DNA of 64,000 nucleotides from Certhia americana (GCA_018697195.1 JAGMWU010000027.1:15711313-15775312), one strand, 5' to 3'. Counted from the first letter of the stretch, positions 10,228 to 21,315 are shown. The notes: a model not told the origin generated them from the letters alone. Made by a program: numbers and translations.

Positions 10228-10929
10228 TTATTTGATTATCATCAACTTATGGGGTTTTCCATTCTGAGAGAACTCGGGGTCAATTGGCACTGCTGTTATT
10301 TGCATCCCTTGATTTACTGAGTGGATTAACCTTATTAAGCATGGTATCATACATGGGATAAATAATAAGCCTAAGACTGCACAGAATATCATAAATCCTA
10401 TCCTTTTCCACCATGTCCATCCAAATACTTTGTTCCACCAATCATCCCTTAAGATGGAATTCCAACGTTGGACAGGAACATGGGCTACTCTTTTAATTTC
10501 TTCTGCAATTTTAGTAATAGCCTGCCCATTAGCATCAATCTCTAAGAAACATTCAGAGGTGTTAAATTTTCCACACACACCTCCTTCTTCAGATAATAAA
10601 TAATCTAACGCCAATCGTTTCTGATAAACAATGGCCCTGGTTTGTGACAGTTGTCTGTCTGTGAGTTTTAAGGCTTCAGCCATTTGATTGGTTACTACTT
10701 CAACAACTGCTTGTAATCTAATGATTCCATTTAGCATATAAATTGGCGTTCTATAACACCAACTCCCGTCTTGGGCCCAGGTTGCTGGGTCGCAGTACTC
10801 TATAATCCTTTTGGGACGCCACTTGTCATCTTCCCAGGTCTGTCTACCTCCAATTTTAATCTCTCTTTTTCTTCTATTTAAGGTTTTGTAGAAAGATACT
10901 CCTAAATTCTTCTCTGTTCCTTTAGGCAA
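10228..10929 (-). pseudogene. env: Gamma-type Env transmembrane subunit (open over 233 codons)
   Basis: TM mediates virus-cell fusion. The frame holds a furin-like site NRRKRE (about residues 18-23), then an amphipathic heptad region (about 65-110). An immunosuppressive-type segment follows (KRLALDYLLSEEGGVCGKF), with a downstream Cys seven residues later. A tryptophan-rich membrane-proximal region (WWNKVFGWTWW) leads to one membrane helix (FMIFCAVLGLLFIPCMIP) and a short tail. The subunit itself is uninterrupted, but the surface subunit upstream is broken by stops and frameshifts. The Met at 10929 is internal to Env, not a true start. Confidence 0.8.
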
Positions 10930-12478
10930 TAACAGGAAGGCAGGCTATATAGTGCTGATAGTGCAAGAACCCTTCTTTAGGTTTAGGTTTTTAGGTAGTA
11001 CATTATATGCTTTTTTATCACAGATCCAAAATAACCCATCAGGCGCTTTCCATGCAGTGGAACTTTCCCCAGGATTTGCCCAGAATGACTTTAACTCACT
11101 AATCTCAGTATAGGTATTGGCTCCCTTTTAGTTCTTCCAACATGGTATCTTTCCAGCTGAACAATTAGTAGACTAATATCCTTGGGGTGGTCTTGGCCAT
11201 CATGACCCTTTTCCTCTTGTAGAGTTAGTGGTAAGTATCATTTTACAAGGAGTCTGTCCTTAATATTTACTAAATTGCTTACCTTCTCGTGAAATGCATA
11301 TTTGTCCAATTACATCTTTACTCAATAGCCACCCATCTGGCCTTATAATGTTTGAAACATGGGTGCAATTCCATTTTAACAATTGTATTGGCTTAACATC
11401 CTCTCCTCTCCAGGGTCATTGTTCTGTTATGTGGGATCCCCCACATATCCAGCATGATGATACATTTAACTCTGAGGCAATTTCTTGCATGAGACTGACA
11501 AAAAGGATCTGTCCTACTGTGGGAAGGTTCTGGCTTTCCAATGTCTTTTTGACTTCATCATAAAGGGAGGCCATAGATTTTTTCTTCGAGGTGGTCAGTT
11601 CCCTAAGTAGGTTAGTTACATTCCTGACCTTCTCTTCTCTATGCCTGTCCTGTACACACCCCACTATCATAATAGCCTATCCATCCTTCTTTAGTAAAAC
11701 AGAGATATTCTCCTGCCCATGGACAGCTATGGAACGCTGATGAAGCCTATCCTAAGTTCTTCGCTACCCAACAACTTTTCCCTTGAATATTACAGGTTTC
11801 TAATGATGCAGTGACATGTGCATGTGCCGTGAAAGTGTAGAGTACCTGTGATCCCCATTTAGCATTTTGGTAACACGTCCAGCATGGATTTGCGATCCAC
11901 CAGGTATCAGACTCATTATCACAGGTAGTATTATTCTCCACCATTTTACTCCTAAGACTTCTTCGCCTACCGGACAGCCCCTGGCAGTGAGGTAATCAAT
12001 CTTCTTGGCAGCAGGGGTATTCTTCAGGGGAACCATAGGTGGATTGCTTGATCTCATGCCTTCGTTTGTAAGTGTCCCAGGCCTTAGCCTTTACAGAGGG
12101 AGCCCCACAGGGTACTCGATTCGATCTCTGGCTCTCCACTCGCACTATGTTAGCAGGCAAATGTAATTTCCCTCTGACTGCCTTAATAAAGAATTGCCAC
12201 CACTGGGGGGAATCTAATTCAATGGTCCCTATTTCTACCGCTATCTTCGAAGTTACTTTGGGTAAGAGGTGTTCAAGTCTCAAGCAGTCTGGACAAAGTC
12301 CATTAGGAGGATGACTCCTTGGACAATGAAAATACCACTCGTCTTTACAATAGTGACACTTAGAACATGCAACAGGATAACATTTACAATTTTCATTAGG
12401 ACATCTTATCTCCTTGGTTGACATGGGTTGTTTCATTGAATTGACTTTAGATCTCCAGGGGTCATTGTGACCTTCCAA
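10930..12478 (-). pseudogene. env: Env leader and surface subunit with a cysteine-rich N-terminal region
   Basis: The frame from 12478 overlaps the end of pol by about 45 bases, as is usual for gammaretroviral env. Its first 60 residues are very Cys-rich (RCPNENCKCYPVACSKC, then HYCKDEWYFHC and LCPDC). TGA at 11996-11998 interrupts it. The same frame then gives a glycosylated, Cys-containing stretch (MVENNTTC, NPCWTCYQN; stop at 11747). An alternative frame over 11800-12057 holds a hydrophobic, signal-like segment (WWRIILPVIMSLIP). A further frame (11416-11670) has SSCWICGG, matching the CXXC motif of gamma-type surface subunits. Frame changes and stops make the product impossible as it stands. 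Confidence 0.65.
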
Positions 12479-13438
12479 TTTTCAACTTGTATAGGTCCCT
12501 TTATCCTTGAGGCGTGGGTCCACCCTTTTTCAGCAGTCCTGACAGCAGTTTCTGTAGTGAGAAGAACAAGGAAAGGACCTTCCCAATGAAGTAATAAGGA
12601 GGATTCCCTCAAAAATTTAATGCAAACACCATCTCCCAGCTGTACATTATGGATGGCAAATTCAAGAGGGGTGTTTTGGGCCATTATACTTTTGATCTTA
12701 AATTTCGAAGGTGTTTCATTAAAGTTACAATATACGTCTGGATCGAACTACCCTCTATTTTGGGATGTTTTAAAGGGAGATCTTCAGTACCCCATATAAC
12801 ATCTCATAGGGGGATATCCCAGTTTCCATTTGGGGTTGGATATGAATATCCAATAAGGCTAATGGTAAACGCTTGACCCAGGACATTTTAGTTTCTCGCA
12901 TTAACTTGGTAAGTTGTGCCTTGATGATCCCGCTCATCCTCTCGACACTCCCAGAACTCTGGAGGTGCCACGGGGGGCGTTATTCCCATCTAATACCTAT
13001 TTTTTCAGTTATTTCTTTCAAAATTTTTGATGCAAAATGTGTCCCTTGGTCGGAGTCTATTACAGATACAATTCCAAACTGGGGGATCACTTCTTCTAAT
13101 AGATTTTTTGCAACAGTCTTAGCTGTGGCTCTTGCCACAGGAAAGGCCTCTACCCATTGAGTTATTTGATCTACTATAACCAATAGATACTTATACCTCT
13201 CTACCTTGGGCAGTTCAGTAAAATCTACTTCTATCTTCTCAAAGGGTCTAAATGCAAGGGTTCTTCCTGCTGTCAATTTTTTTCTCAAATTAGCCTTATT
13301 CACTTTCTGACATATAATACACCCGTGGACCTCCTGTTTGGCTAATTCATAAATTCCTATAAAGCCATAAAATGTAAGAAATTGGTCCAGTAGTGCCGGA
13401 GTTCCCCAATGTGTCCTTTGTTGCAATCTAGCAATCAC
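12433..13438 (-). pseudogene. pol: Gamma-like integrase
   Basis: The zinc-binding region includes THWG and GCIICQKVNK, and the catalytic Asp residues lie in IEVDFTELPK and VIDSDQGTHF. The catalytic Glu follows in SVERMSG after an in-frame TAA near 12980. The SH3-like C-terminal domain (LHWEGPFLVLLTTETAV, WTHASRIKGP) sits in another frame (12433-12684). A TGA at 13439-13441 separates it from RNase H. The domain order and C-terminal GPF motif are those of gammaretroviruses. Confidence 0.85.
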
Positions 13439-14449
13439 TCATCTAGAATATGATTTGGGTAGCATTTCTCTTCTGTCTGATAATACCCATACTGTCCCCT
13501 GTTGTTTTATTCCTAGTTTCTCAAACTTATCCATCTCTTCCTTAGCGGAACTTCTGAGCTTTCCCGAGGATTCAGCCTCTTTCTCCCCTATAAGTAATAA
13601 GGCATCTCTTTTTGCCTGCTGATCTGCTTGATTGTTTCCTCTAATTGAAAATTTAGCACCCTTTTGATGTCCCTTTAAATGTACTATGGCAATCTTTTCT
13701 GGTTTTCTGATAGCACATAAAATTTGCCTTATTATTTCCTCATGTATTAACCCTTTTCTGTGAGTATTAATTAATCCTCTCTCTTCCCAAATTTTTCTGA
13801 ATGTATGCACAATTCCGAAGGCATATTTACAATCAGTATATATAGTCCCTTTGCAGTTATTTAGCAGCAACATGTCCTTCAGCAGGGCATATAGCTCACA
13901 GGCCTGTGCTGACCAACTAGGACTCAATGACCCAGATTCCAAAACTTCCACTGTGGCCCCATCCACCACCGCAAACCCAGATTTCTTTTTTATTTCTGCT
14001 ACTCTTGAAGATCCATCTCTAAACCATATTTCTCCCTCTCCCAATTCCTCTTCTTCCAAATCCATACGAATTTTAGTCTGGCTTTCTATTAAGTCAATAC
14101 AATTATGAACACATTTTCCTTCAACCATTCCATATAAAAATTGGGCCGGGTTTTGAGCCCATGTCATTTCTAATTTTAAATTTGGAGAATAGATTAGTAT
14201 GGCTTCATAGTTTAATAATCTACTGTCAGTAAGCCATTTTTTGGCTTTCTGTTGTAATATTCCCCTTATGTTGTGAGGAATATATACCTTGAGTGTACCT
14301 CCCAAGGTTAGCTTGTTTGCTTCTTCCACCATCAGGGCAACTGCGACTTTAGCTTGTAGGCAGGTTGGCCACCCACGACAAACGGGGTCTAATAGTTTGG
14401 AAAAATACCCTACAGGCTTCTTCTGCCTTGTCTTAGGCCAAAATCCCAT
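13439..14449 (-). pseudogene. pol: Gamma-like RT connection and RNase H (open over 336 codons)
   Basis: RNase H degrades the RNA of RNA-DNA hybrids during reverse transcription. The four acidic residues are visible in WFRDGSS, QACELYALL, IYTDCKYAF and NNQADQQAK, all intact. Upstream is the RT connection (QKKPVGYFSKLLDP). The frame continues the RT at 14433-15062 only through a frame change near 14440, so pol is broken here. Confidence 0.85.
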
Positions 14450-15214
14450 AGGCTGTATGGTCAGCCGTATCTATGAACAAGTAAAAAGTTTTCTTAATAT
14501 CTGGGAGGTTAAGAACGGGGGCTGTTACTAAATCTGCTTTCAGTTTTTGAAATCTCTCTTCATCCTCATTTACCCAATTTAATTTATTGCTTGCTAATTT
14601 CTCATATGGAAACTTAACTTTGCTACTATAATTTTCAATCCATTGCCTACAATACCCCAGAAGTCCTAACAATTGCCAAACTTTTCTTTTGGTCCCAGGA
14701 GGAGGCAGAGCTAGGATTCCATTTACCCTATCAGGGTCCAATTTCTTTACTCCTCTACTCAACCAGTGCCCCAAATATTTAACCTCTGATTTTACAAACT
14801 GTAATTTTGACTTTGAAACTTTAAGTCCCTTACTTCCCAAAAAGTTTAATAATAATGCAGTCTCTTTCCTTACTTGCTCCATGGAGCTTCCTGCTGTTAA
14901 TAAGTCATCCACATACTGTAAAAGTTTTATTCCTTGGGAAGAAATAAACTGCTCTGATAATTGTTCCAGGGCCTGCCCAAATAAATTTGGTGATTCTGTG
15001 AAACCTTGAGGTAAAACTGTCCACCCAAGTTGTTGTTTCCTATTCGTTTCTGGGTCTCCCATTCGAAGTTGAAATAATCTCTACTCTGTTCATCCAACGG
15101 ACAGGTCCAAAAAGCATCTTTTAAATCTATCACGCTATACCAAGTATATTCAGATTAAATTTGATTTAATAAAGTATATGGGTTAGCTACTACGAGGAAG
15201 CGTGTAATCGTTCG
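14433..15214 (-). pseudogene. pol: Gamma-like reverse transcriptase
   Basis: The palm and fingers include DLKDAFWTCPL (first catalytic Asp), LPQGFTESPNLFGQALE and the YVDDLL active site, followed by the thumb block VKYLGHWLS and GLLGYCRQWI. The F-T-E-S-P-N-L-F form is typical of gammaretroviral RT. A frame change near 15062 splits the first catalytic Asp from the YVDD part. Confidence 0.9.
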
Positions 15215-15880
15215 CTAGTTTACTACTCTTAAATATTGCTCTAGCCTGTACGACCCATCAGGCTTTTTGACAGGAAGTATTGGGATATTATGTGATGACA
15301 TACAAGGATCTAGGACTCCTTGCTGAATTAACCTTTGAATTATAGTTTTTAAAACGTCTCTTCCTTCAAGTGATAATGGATACTGCTTAACCTGAATCAG
15401 GTATTCAGGGTTCTGGATGGAAATTTTGATGGGAGGAATGCCCATTCTCCCTACATTCCCTTCACTGTACCATACATTCTGGTTTATTTCCAATTCATCA
15501 GCCTGGGTTAAAGGACAGAGCTTGACCATAAGTTTCTGATTTTCTACCACTAAATTGATTCCCAATTCTACTATAAGATCTCGCCCTAAAAGGTTATATT
15601 CTGCTTCTGGAACTATTAGGAATTTTCCCAATCCATATTTCTGAGGGGTCTCTATTTCAATATCTCTTGTCACATATACTTTCAAGGGTTCTCCTTTCGC
15701 CCGTACTACCATCTTGTGGTCTCTACTGGGATAGAAACCAGTGTGTAATCCCTGAATAGTCGATCTCTCCGCCCCGGTATCCACTAAAACCTCTACTTCC
15801 TTTTGGTGGGGACCCAATCTCTATTTTACTAGGGGCGCCTGAGATGTTCTGGTCCCTAAAAGATAGAGACCCTGACCCCC
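15215..15880 (-). pseudogene. pro-pol: Gamma-like protease and start of RT
   Basis: The aspartic protease shows VDTGAERST (active site) and the C-terminal YNLLGRDLI. The RT start follows in frame (IQQGVLDPCMSSHNIPILPV and KPDGSYR). The frame is the same as that of gag NC upstream. TAG at 15821-15823 lies between the gag-pol junction and the protease. The open part from 15817 encodes 200 residues. Confidence 0.85.
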
Positions 15881-15883
15881 CTA
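15881..15883 (-). promoter_or_regulatory. UAG at gag-pol junction in a read-through-like context
   Basis: The gag frame reads GAC TAG GGG GGT CAG GGT here, and protease follows in the same frame. The pattern (UAG followed by a purine-rich GG-GGU-CAG-GG stretch) closely resembles the murine leukaemia virus suppression site. A downstream pseudoknot was not worked out. Confidence 0.65.
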
Positions 15884-16997
15884 GTCTTCCGTGAACATTT
15901 GCTTACCCTGCTGTTTTTTTCTACAATTCCTCTTCAAATGTCCCCTCTTTCTGCAGTAAAAACACTCAATTCATTTTTCTTGCTTTTCCCTTGAGTGTTT
16001 CTTTTCCCCAGAGGATCTTTTTTCCTGAGGTCCTGTCCCAATTCCCTTCTGACCCTCTCTTACCGCAGCTACTAGAATATTAGCCTGTTTCTTCTGGCTG
16101 TCTTCGTCCCTATGTACGTATACCTTGTGGGCTTCCCTCAAAAGTTCATCCAACCCTCTATCCTGCCAATCTTCTATCTTTTCCAATTTCTTTCGAATGT
16201 CTACCCATGATTCAGCAACAAACTTGGTTTTCAACAGTGCTTGCCGCACCATGGTAGCCGGGTCCGCCCCTGAATACAGTTGTACTCTCTTTCTTAATCT
16301 CTCAAACCAGTCAGTAGGGGGTCTTATCTTTTTTCTGATTCTCACTAAAAGCTTTGTTAATATTCTGGTCCCTGGCGACTGCTTCCCTAATCCGTTAGAT
16401 TATGATATCACTTAAATCAACCATATTAGCCCAGTCCCTTTCATTTTGATTGCTCCAATTGGGCCTTTGATTAGGCCACTTTTGATCTGCTGAGGGTCCG
16501 TGTTGATGCATTTGATCCCAATTATGCATTTCCACTCTCCTTATCATCTCTCTTTCTTCTGCAGTAAATAGGATCCTTAGTATGGCTTGGATCTCATCCC
16601 AGGTGTAAATGTTGGTCCTGAGGAATTGATCCAGCCTTTCTGACACTCCTAAGGGATCCTCCAGGAGATTACCCATTTCTTTTTTAAACTCCCTCACATC
16701 ACCTGAATTTAAGGGTATGGATACAAACCCTACTCCCCCTGGATTTTCCTCCATGGGGGGAATGTTTCTATCTGTTCTCTTTTTGCCCTTCCCCTAGTTT
16801 CATTCCAGATCCCAATTCTGAAACTGGGACCAAGGGGCTGGGAAAAGGGAGCAACGAAGGGTAAAGCTCCCTTTTGCTAACCTTCCCCACCTGGGACCAG
16901 GTGAAGGAAAGGACGGGGGTGAAGGCTGGGGATCTGGGAGTAAGGGATTGGGGGTGGGGCATAGGGAGGAGGAGAGGAATGCTTTATAGAACCACAA
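15884..16997 (-). pseudogene. gag: Gamma-like gag (p12-like, capsid, nucleocapsid)
   Basis: The capsid N-terminus is at 16395-16754 (FVSIPLNSGDVREFKKEMG, YTWDEIQAIL). The capsid C-terminal part in another frame (15971-16345) contains the major-homology-like TDWFERLRKRVQLY. One CCHC zinc knuckle, CFYCRKRGHLKRNC, lies at 15923-15964. TGA at 15971-15973 and a frame change near 16345-16395 break it. A Pro/Ser-rich p12-like stretch (16768-16997) precedes the capsid. Matrix and the start codon are missing because homology ends near 16997. Confidence 0.8.
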
Positions 16998-17601
16998 GAA
17001 TCCTTTTCTTTTTCATATTCATATTTTTCCTATTTCTTTTTGTCTTTTAGAGTTTATGTGATTCGTGTTTGACAGAGAAATGTGTGCTGTGTTGAGGCAA
17101 AAGTTGCAAAGGTAGCTGAAGTTGTTGAGGCAAAACTTGCAAGGTAGCTGAAGTCACAATAAGGAAGTCCAGCTGCTGATATTAAATAAGGATAGAGACA
17201 GGATAAAGCAGGATGTGGTTATTTGTATAAGATTAGAGAGCTTTGAATGCCTTCAACAAAGAGTCTAAAACAGTCAAGTGCACAATTCATTTACGAAGAC
17301 AAAGTTAACTCTATAAAAGTATCCCATAGTATACCTTTTTAAGGCATTCTAAAAACAGTGAGTCAGGGCTCCAGCAAACTAAATCATCCCCATCACCTGT
17401 TGGAGGGGGAAAAAGAAACCCGCTCAGGAAGAAACCCAAGCTGCCTGCAGGTGGGAGAAGGCGCTGTGGTGCGCCAGGCAACCTGTGCTGCCACACACCA
17501 CATTAAAAAGAGCTAAGCTGGCCACTATTAGGATGTATGAAAAAGAAACATCAGTAAAAAGGATTTCTTCTAAATTTCATTTGCATGAAATTTTTGCAAG
17601 G
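16998..17601 (+). mobile_element. Plus-oriented LTR remnant, U3 related to the gamma-like LTR
   Basis: Bases about 17055-17225 match the U3 of 9629-10139 in inverted orientation, including GAAGTCACAAT and TATTAAATAAGGATAGAGAC. A TATA-like CTATAAAAG lies at 17311. The downstream half does not match, so either a related family is present or the copy is rearranged. It separates the gamma-like gag from the gag matrix region at 17602-18360. Confidence 0.45.
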
Positions 17602-18360
17602 CTAAAATAAAATAACCAATTTTTGTAGGAATCCTCTTATTGAATGCCTGATTACTAACCAAATGGTTACCCTGCCTGGTAAACGCTCTGCATGTGAATA
17701 CCAGAGATCTGTATTTGAACACCTGTGATGGCTAAGCTGAGGTGAGTCAGGCGGCAAAGGGGACAATGGGGGATATACGCGCCCTCCTGCTGCGATTGTT
17801 AACTCTTCAGGAGAAACTGCAGACGGAGGTATAGGCACCTCCACTTCCAGTTTCTCTGTTTTTGGTGCAGGCTGCATAGCCGGTGTGGGCTGTGTCTCCA
17901 CGTTGTTACTGTCTGAAATCGCCTGTGGAGCCTGTGAGTTCATCTCCAGGGATGCCAAAGGTAGCAATGGTATAATTGGGTCTTCCTCCTCAAAGAATTT
18001 TCGGGCAAATGTTGAAAAGTCAGCCGCAGGGTCATCTGGCTCTAACGTGGCAGCTGCCCCTGCCACAGCCATTCTCTCTGCTTTGACTTGCCTTAGCAGC
18101 GTTATTATTAACTTCCAGGCCGTGCTAAGTCCATTGGTTTCTTTTGACCCATCGCTTACTGCATCCCAGAGAGTTATTCCCAGCCTTTCCCACTTGAGGG
18201 TCTTGAAAACACTCCTGGGGGTGGCAAAAAATCCCCTGTCCTGACCCCATCTCAAAAGTCTTCTTAAGACCTCTGGGTCATATTTAACTGCTCTCTTAGA
18301 GAGAATACGCTAGAGGATATTCAGCGTGGCCTGTTCTTCTTCTGACAGTGCCTTTCCCAT
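17602..18360 (-). pseudogene. gag: Alpha/beta-like gag matrix region
   Basis: Matrix targets Gag to membranes. The start at 18360 gives Met-Gly, a myristoylation-type N-terminus (MGKALSEEEQ). A basic helical block follows (VLRRLLRWGQDRGFFATPRS) and KTLKWERLGITLWDAVSDGS. From 18255 the frame is open, ending in a Pro/Ser-rich linker. TAG at 18310-18312 breaks the N-terminal part. Capsid, pro and pol are missing. The adjoining LTR and primer site show it is the 5' end of a minus-strand element. Confidence 0.75.
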
Positions 18361-18592
18361 CCTCCCAGCCCCTGGTTGCTCACCTCTTCTGGTATCCCGC
18401 TGGAGAGTATGTTTTTCTCCAGAGCATTTCTCCCAGGAGCCTTCTTTCTCCCAACTCCATGAAGCCGTCCTCTGACTTCCCCCACTGCAGTCCCACCGTG
18501 GTGGTGTCCAACTGGGGCCTCCCGCCTTTTCACTCTACAGAACCCTCTTCAGAGTCCAAAGGTTTGGGTCTGCTTCATTAATCACGGCGTTT
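18361..18592 (-). other. Retroviral leader with candidate splice donor
   Basis: Leader between primer site and gag. A consensus-like 5' splice site, AGAG|GTGAGC, occupies about 18378-18387 just upstream of the gag ATG, as in subgenomic env splicing of simple retroviruses. Confidence 0.45.
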
Positions 18593-18611
18593 ATCACGTT
18601 GGTGGTCGCCA
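18593..18611 (-). other. Tryptophan-type primer-binding site
   Basis: The minus strand reads TGGCGACCACCAACGTGAT. This is the alpharetroviral tRNA-Trp site (TGGTGACCCCGACGTGAT) with one inserted base and two substitutions, directly adjoining the LTR end. Confidence 0.65.
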
Positions 18612-18612
18612 G

Positions 18613-18989
18613 TATGCAGGAGCTCGAGACATCTGGACAACGAACCAATGTGATTATGCAGAAGCCACTTTATTGTTTACATTATGTTCTAGTTATACAT
18701 TCTGAAACTACTGTACATGCAATCACACATTACTTGATTGGTGCCTCTATCTTGTCCAAGTTCCTTGCACGCACTTTTCAGGAAATATGATTGGTTACAG
18801 TCCAGTGCTTCATGGCCCTCCTTTATCTAGTTCTTGCAGTCTGGGTATTCTGTTTTTCAGCCTTTTTTTTCACAATTTGGCACAATTTATGTTTCAGTAA
18901 CTTTGATGAATCCCAGAGGTTCTGATAAGCATACCTAAAACCAGTTTGGCTGGGGCACACTAGGGCCTAATCTATTCAGATACATTTCA
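18613..18989 (-). mobile_element. 5' LTR of the alpha/beta-like element
   Basis: It is the same family as 5087-6490 but uninterrupted (377 bp), with minus-strand AATAAA at 18669-18674. The primer site and gag matrix region follow on its low-coordinate side. The flank at 18990 (ATACCT) does not match the flank of the LTR at 5087 (TTCCGG). Confidence 0.8.
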
Positions 18990-19461
18990 ATACCTGTGCC
19001 AGTGTTTCTGGCTTTATCTTGCTTTCCAGGAACTTGCAGTATTCAATTTTTGTAGCATTTTGTTGTTACACGACATCTTGAGATGTGTATGTTGCAATAC
19101 ATAGAAGTCTTTTTCTAAACTAATTACCACCTGCCTTAAGAAACAAAGGAGTTAGGAAAAATGTTCATCTGGATTCTTAGTCTCTTCACATTGGTGATAA
19201 ATTTCAACAATGTTGATAGATTTAATCCTGAAGTTTATTTATTTATTCTTCTGTTTGTTTGGTGGTGGTTTTTCCCTTCTTCTGTTCTCATAGTGCTTCA
19301 AACAATTCTCCAAAACTAGTGTTGCTACTACTGGCTTATTAAAAATACTGTGAAAAGAATTGTGCTAATTATTTAGCTGTGACACGGTGATGATTTTATA
19401 GCAAGAAATGTGTGCCTTTAAAATTGTCTTATTTACAAAATGTCCTTTGAAACTTCCTGAG
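18990..19461. other. Flanking sequence, nothing recognised
   Basis: T-rich sequence without coding frame or repeat. The last five bases (CTGAG, 19457-19461) are the target duplication of the next LTR. Confidence 0.5.
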
Positions 19462-20513
19462 TGTCGTGGTTTAGTCCTGATTGGACAATTTCGTAATATT
19501 GACATCTGATTAAACCAATGAAAAGGATGAATATGCATCTAGTGAACACACATTTTGAGGTGAGATTCTGGAAATAGCTCTCTTCTGGTTTCCGGTAGGG
19601 TGAGTTGAGATCCTCGGCCTGGCTGTTTCCCATGGCCAGGCCAGGCTGAGGTTTCCCCTACCCTCCCCCGGTACCCCTGGCCAGGCAAAGGGGAAGGAGA
19701 GGCAGCGGTGTGGGGGGGAGGGAGGAAGTCTTGGTCCAGTCCTAGCTGCTGAGATTTGTTAATCCAGGACAGCCCCACGCAGCAAACCAGGGGTTGAGCC
19801 AGGCCAGGCATCTGCTGGGAAGGGAAAGGGAGAGGTGATCAACCCATGTGTGAAAAATCTGAAACCTGACCAGGCTGGAAAAAAGATCCTAGCCTCCCTC
19901 TCTCAGCACAGCTGGATTTGAAGACAGCATCCAGGCCTGGAGATCTTGGCACAGCTCCAGCACAGCTACATGCACCAAGTGACTGCCCTAACCTGGCTGC
20001 TGCCCTGCTGTTAACTCTTTTCTAACCAGATGAAACTTCAAAAGCCTGAATCTTACACAGTGAAAGAAAGAAGAGACCAGTTGAAATGTAAAAAGACACA
20101 GTGTGAGACCTAATGTCAGAGAAAGTGACAGAAGAATCCTAAATTGAAGGGAAGATTGAAGGAGTGGTCTGGTTAAGTTGGACTTCTCTTGTGAGGCCAT
20201 AGAGAATGGACTAAATACCCTGTAATCTATGGAGTGTTTTTTAGGGGGATGAAAAGTTCTAGTCATAGCTGTGAGTTGATGTAATTGTGATCTACTGGAG
20301 AAAATGAACAGAAGAAGACTGAGAAACTGAGAGATGATGCCTTCTGCCCATTGAGAAAAGATGACCTCTGTTTCTTGAGATGAAGAGAACTCTTGTTTTA
20401 TACTAGAAGAACTATCCTTAAACTGTACCCTAACAAACTGATATGGCCCATGAGCAGCTGTGGAAGGCTGTCTCATGGGAGGGACTTCACAAATGGCAAC
20501 ATTTCTTCCCACC

Positions 20514-20962
20514 TGATGCCTTCTGGAGGCTGACCTGGAACAGAGACTAGACAGGAGAAAGGATAAAGTAGGTATTTATTAAAAGGTTTTAATGGGTACT
20601 CTTGGACCACACAAGAGTCCAGCTGGACCACACCCAAGACGCACCCCAAAGTGGTCACAAAATGGACACCTGAGTCACAAGGTCTCACATTTTTATAAGT
20701 TCTGGTCCATTAGCATATTAGAATCAATTGTCCAACCATAGCATACGGTTATGAAGCTCCGTCCTCCTTGTTTTTTCTTCTCACTTCACCGTTATTTTCG
20801 TTCTTGGGCCTGAAAGTTGTCCTTGGTATCAAACTAGAGAAGAAATTGTTTTGTCTATCTACCCTGCAAAGAGAGCTTAGTAGCACTTAATATGAAACCC
20901 AAAACTACCCACCAAAACAGCACAGAGGCTAAAAAACATAATAGCTAAAACCTAAGGCATCA
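20514..20962 (-). mobile_element. Nested solo LTR within copy 1
   Basis: The ends are TGATGCCTT and AAGGCATCA, a 9-bp perfect terminal inversion. The minus strand has a TATA-like TTATAAAAATG (about 20690) and AATAAA (about 20577). The related LTR at 44761-45910 lacks this stretch, confirming insertion. The adjoining poly-C run obscures the target duplication. Confidence 0.7.
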
Positions 20963-21315
20963 CTGCCCCTCCCCCCCCCCCCCCCCGGGCGGGCCATTTG
21001 TGAAGTGTGAGAGCAAGAGAACTGGTATCTTGTGAAAATCTTTATGGTATTCAAGAGAGACTACTTTGTCCTTGATGAATTGAGAAATGATTATTTTAAG
21101 GGTGATAACTGACTGAGAATCCCAAGTTTTGTCTTTTTATATTGGAGTAAGAAAATTAATAGTTGGTGGGGGAAAGAGAAGTGTTTTCAAGGTTTCATTC
21201 TGATTCTTGAGGTTTTTTTCCTTTAGCGTTAGTTAATAAAGTTTTATTACTTTTAAGCCTGCTTTGCTCTTAATCGGGAAATTTCAAATCGACAAACCAA
21301 AACTATGACACAAAT

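Noticed and set aside
10228..10929. Domesticated syncytin-like gene
   Set aside because: TM is open, but the surface subunit has stops and frame changes, and no host splice or promoter structure is visible. Kept as a pseudogene.
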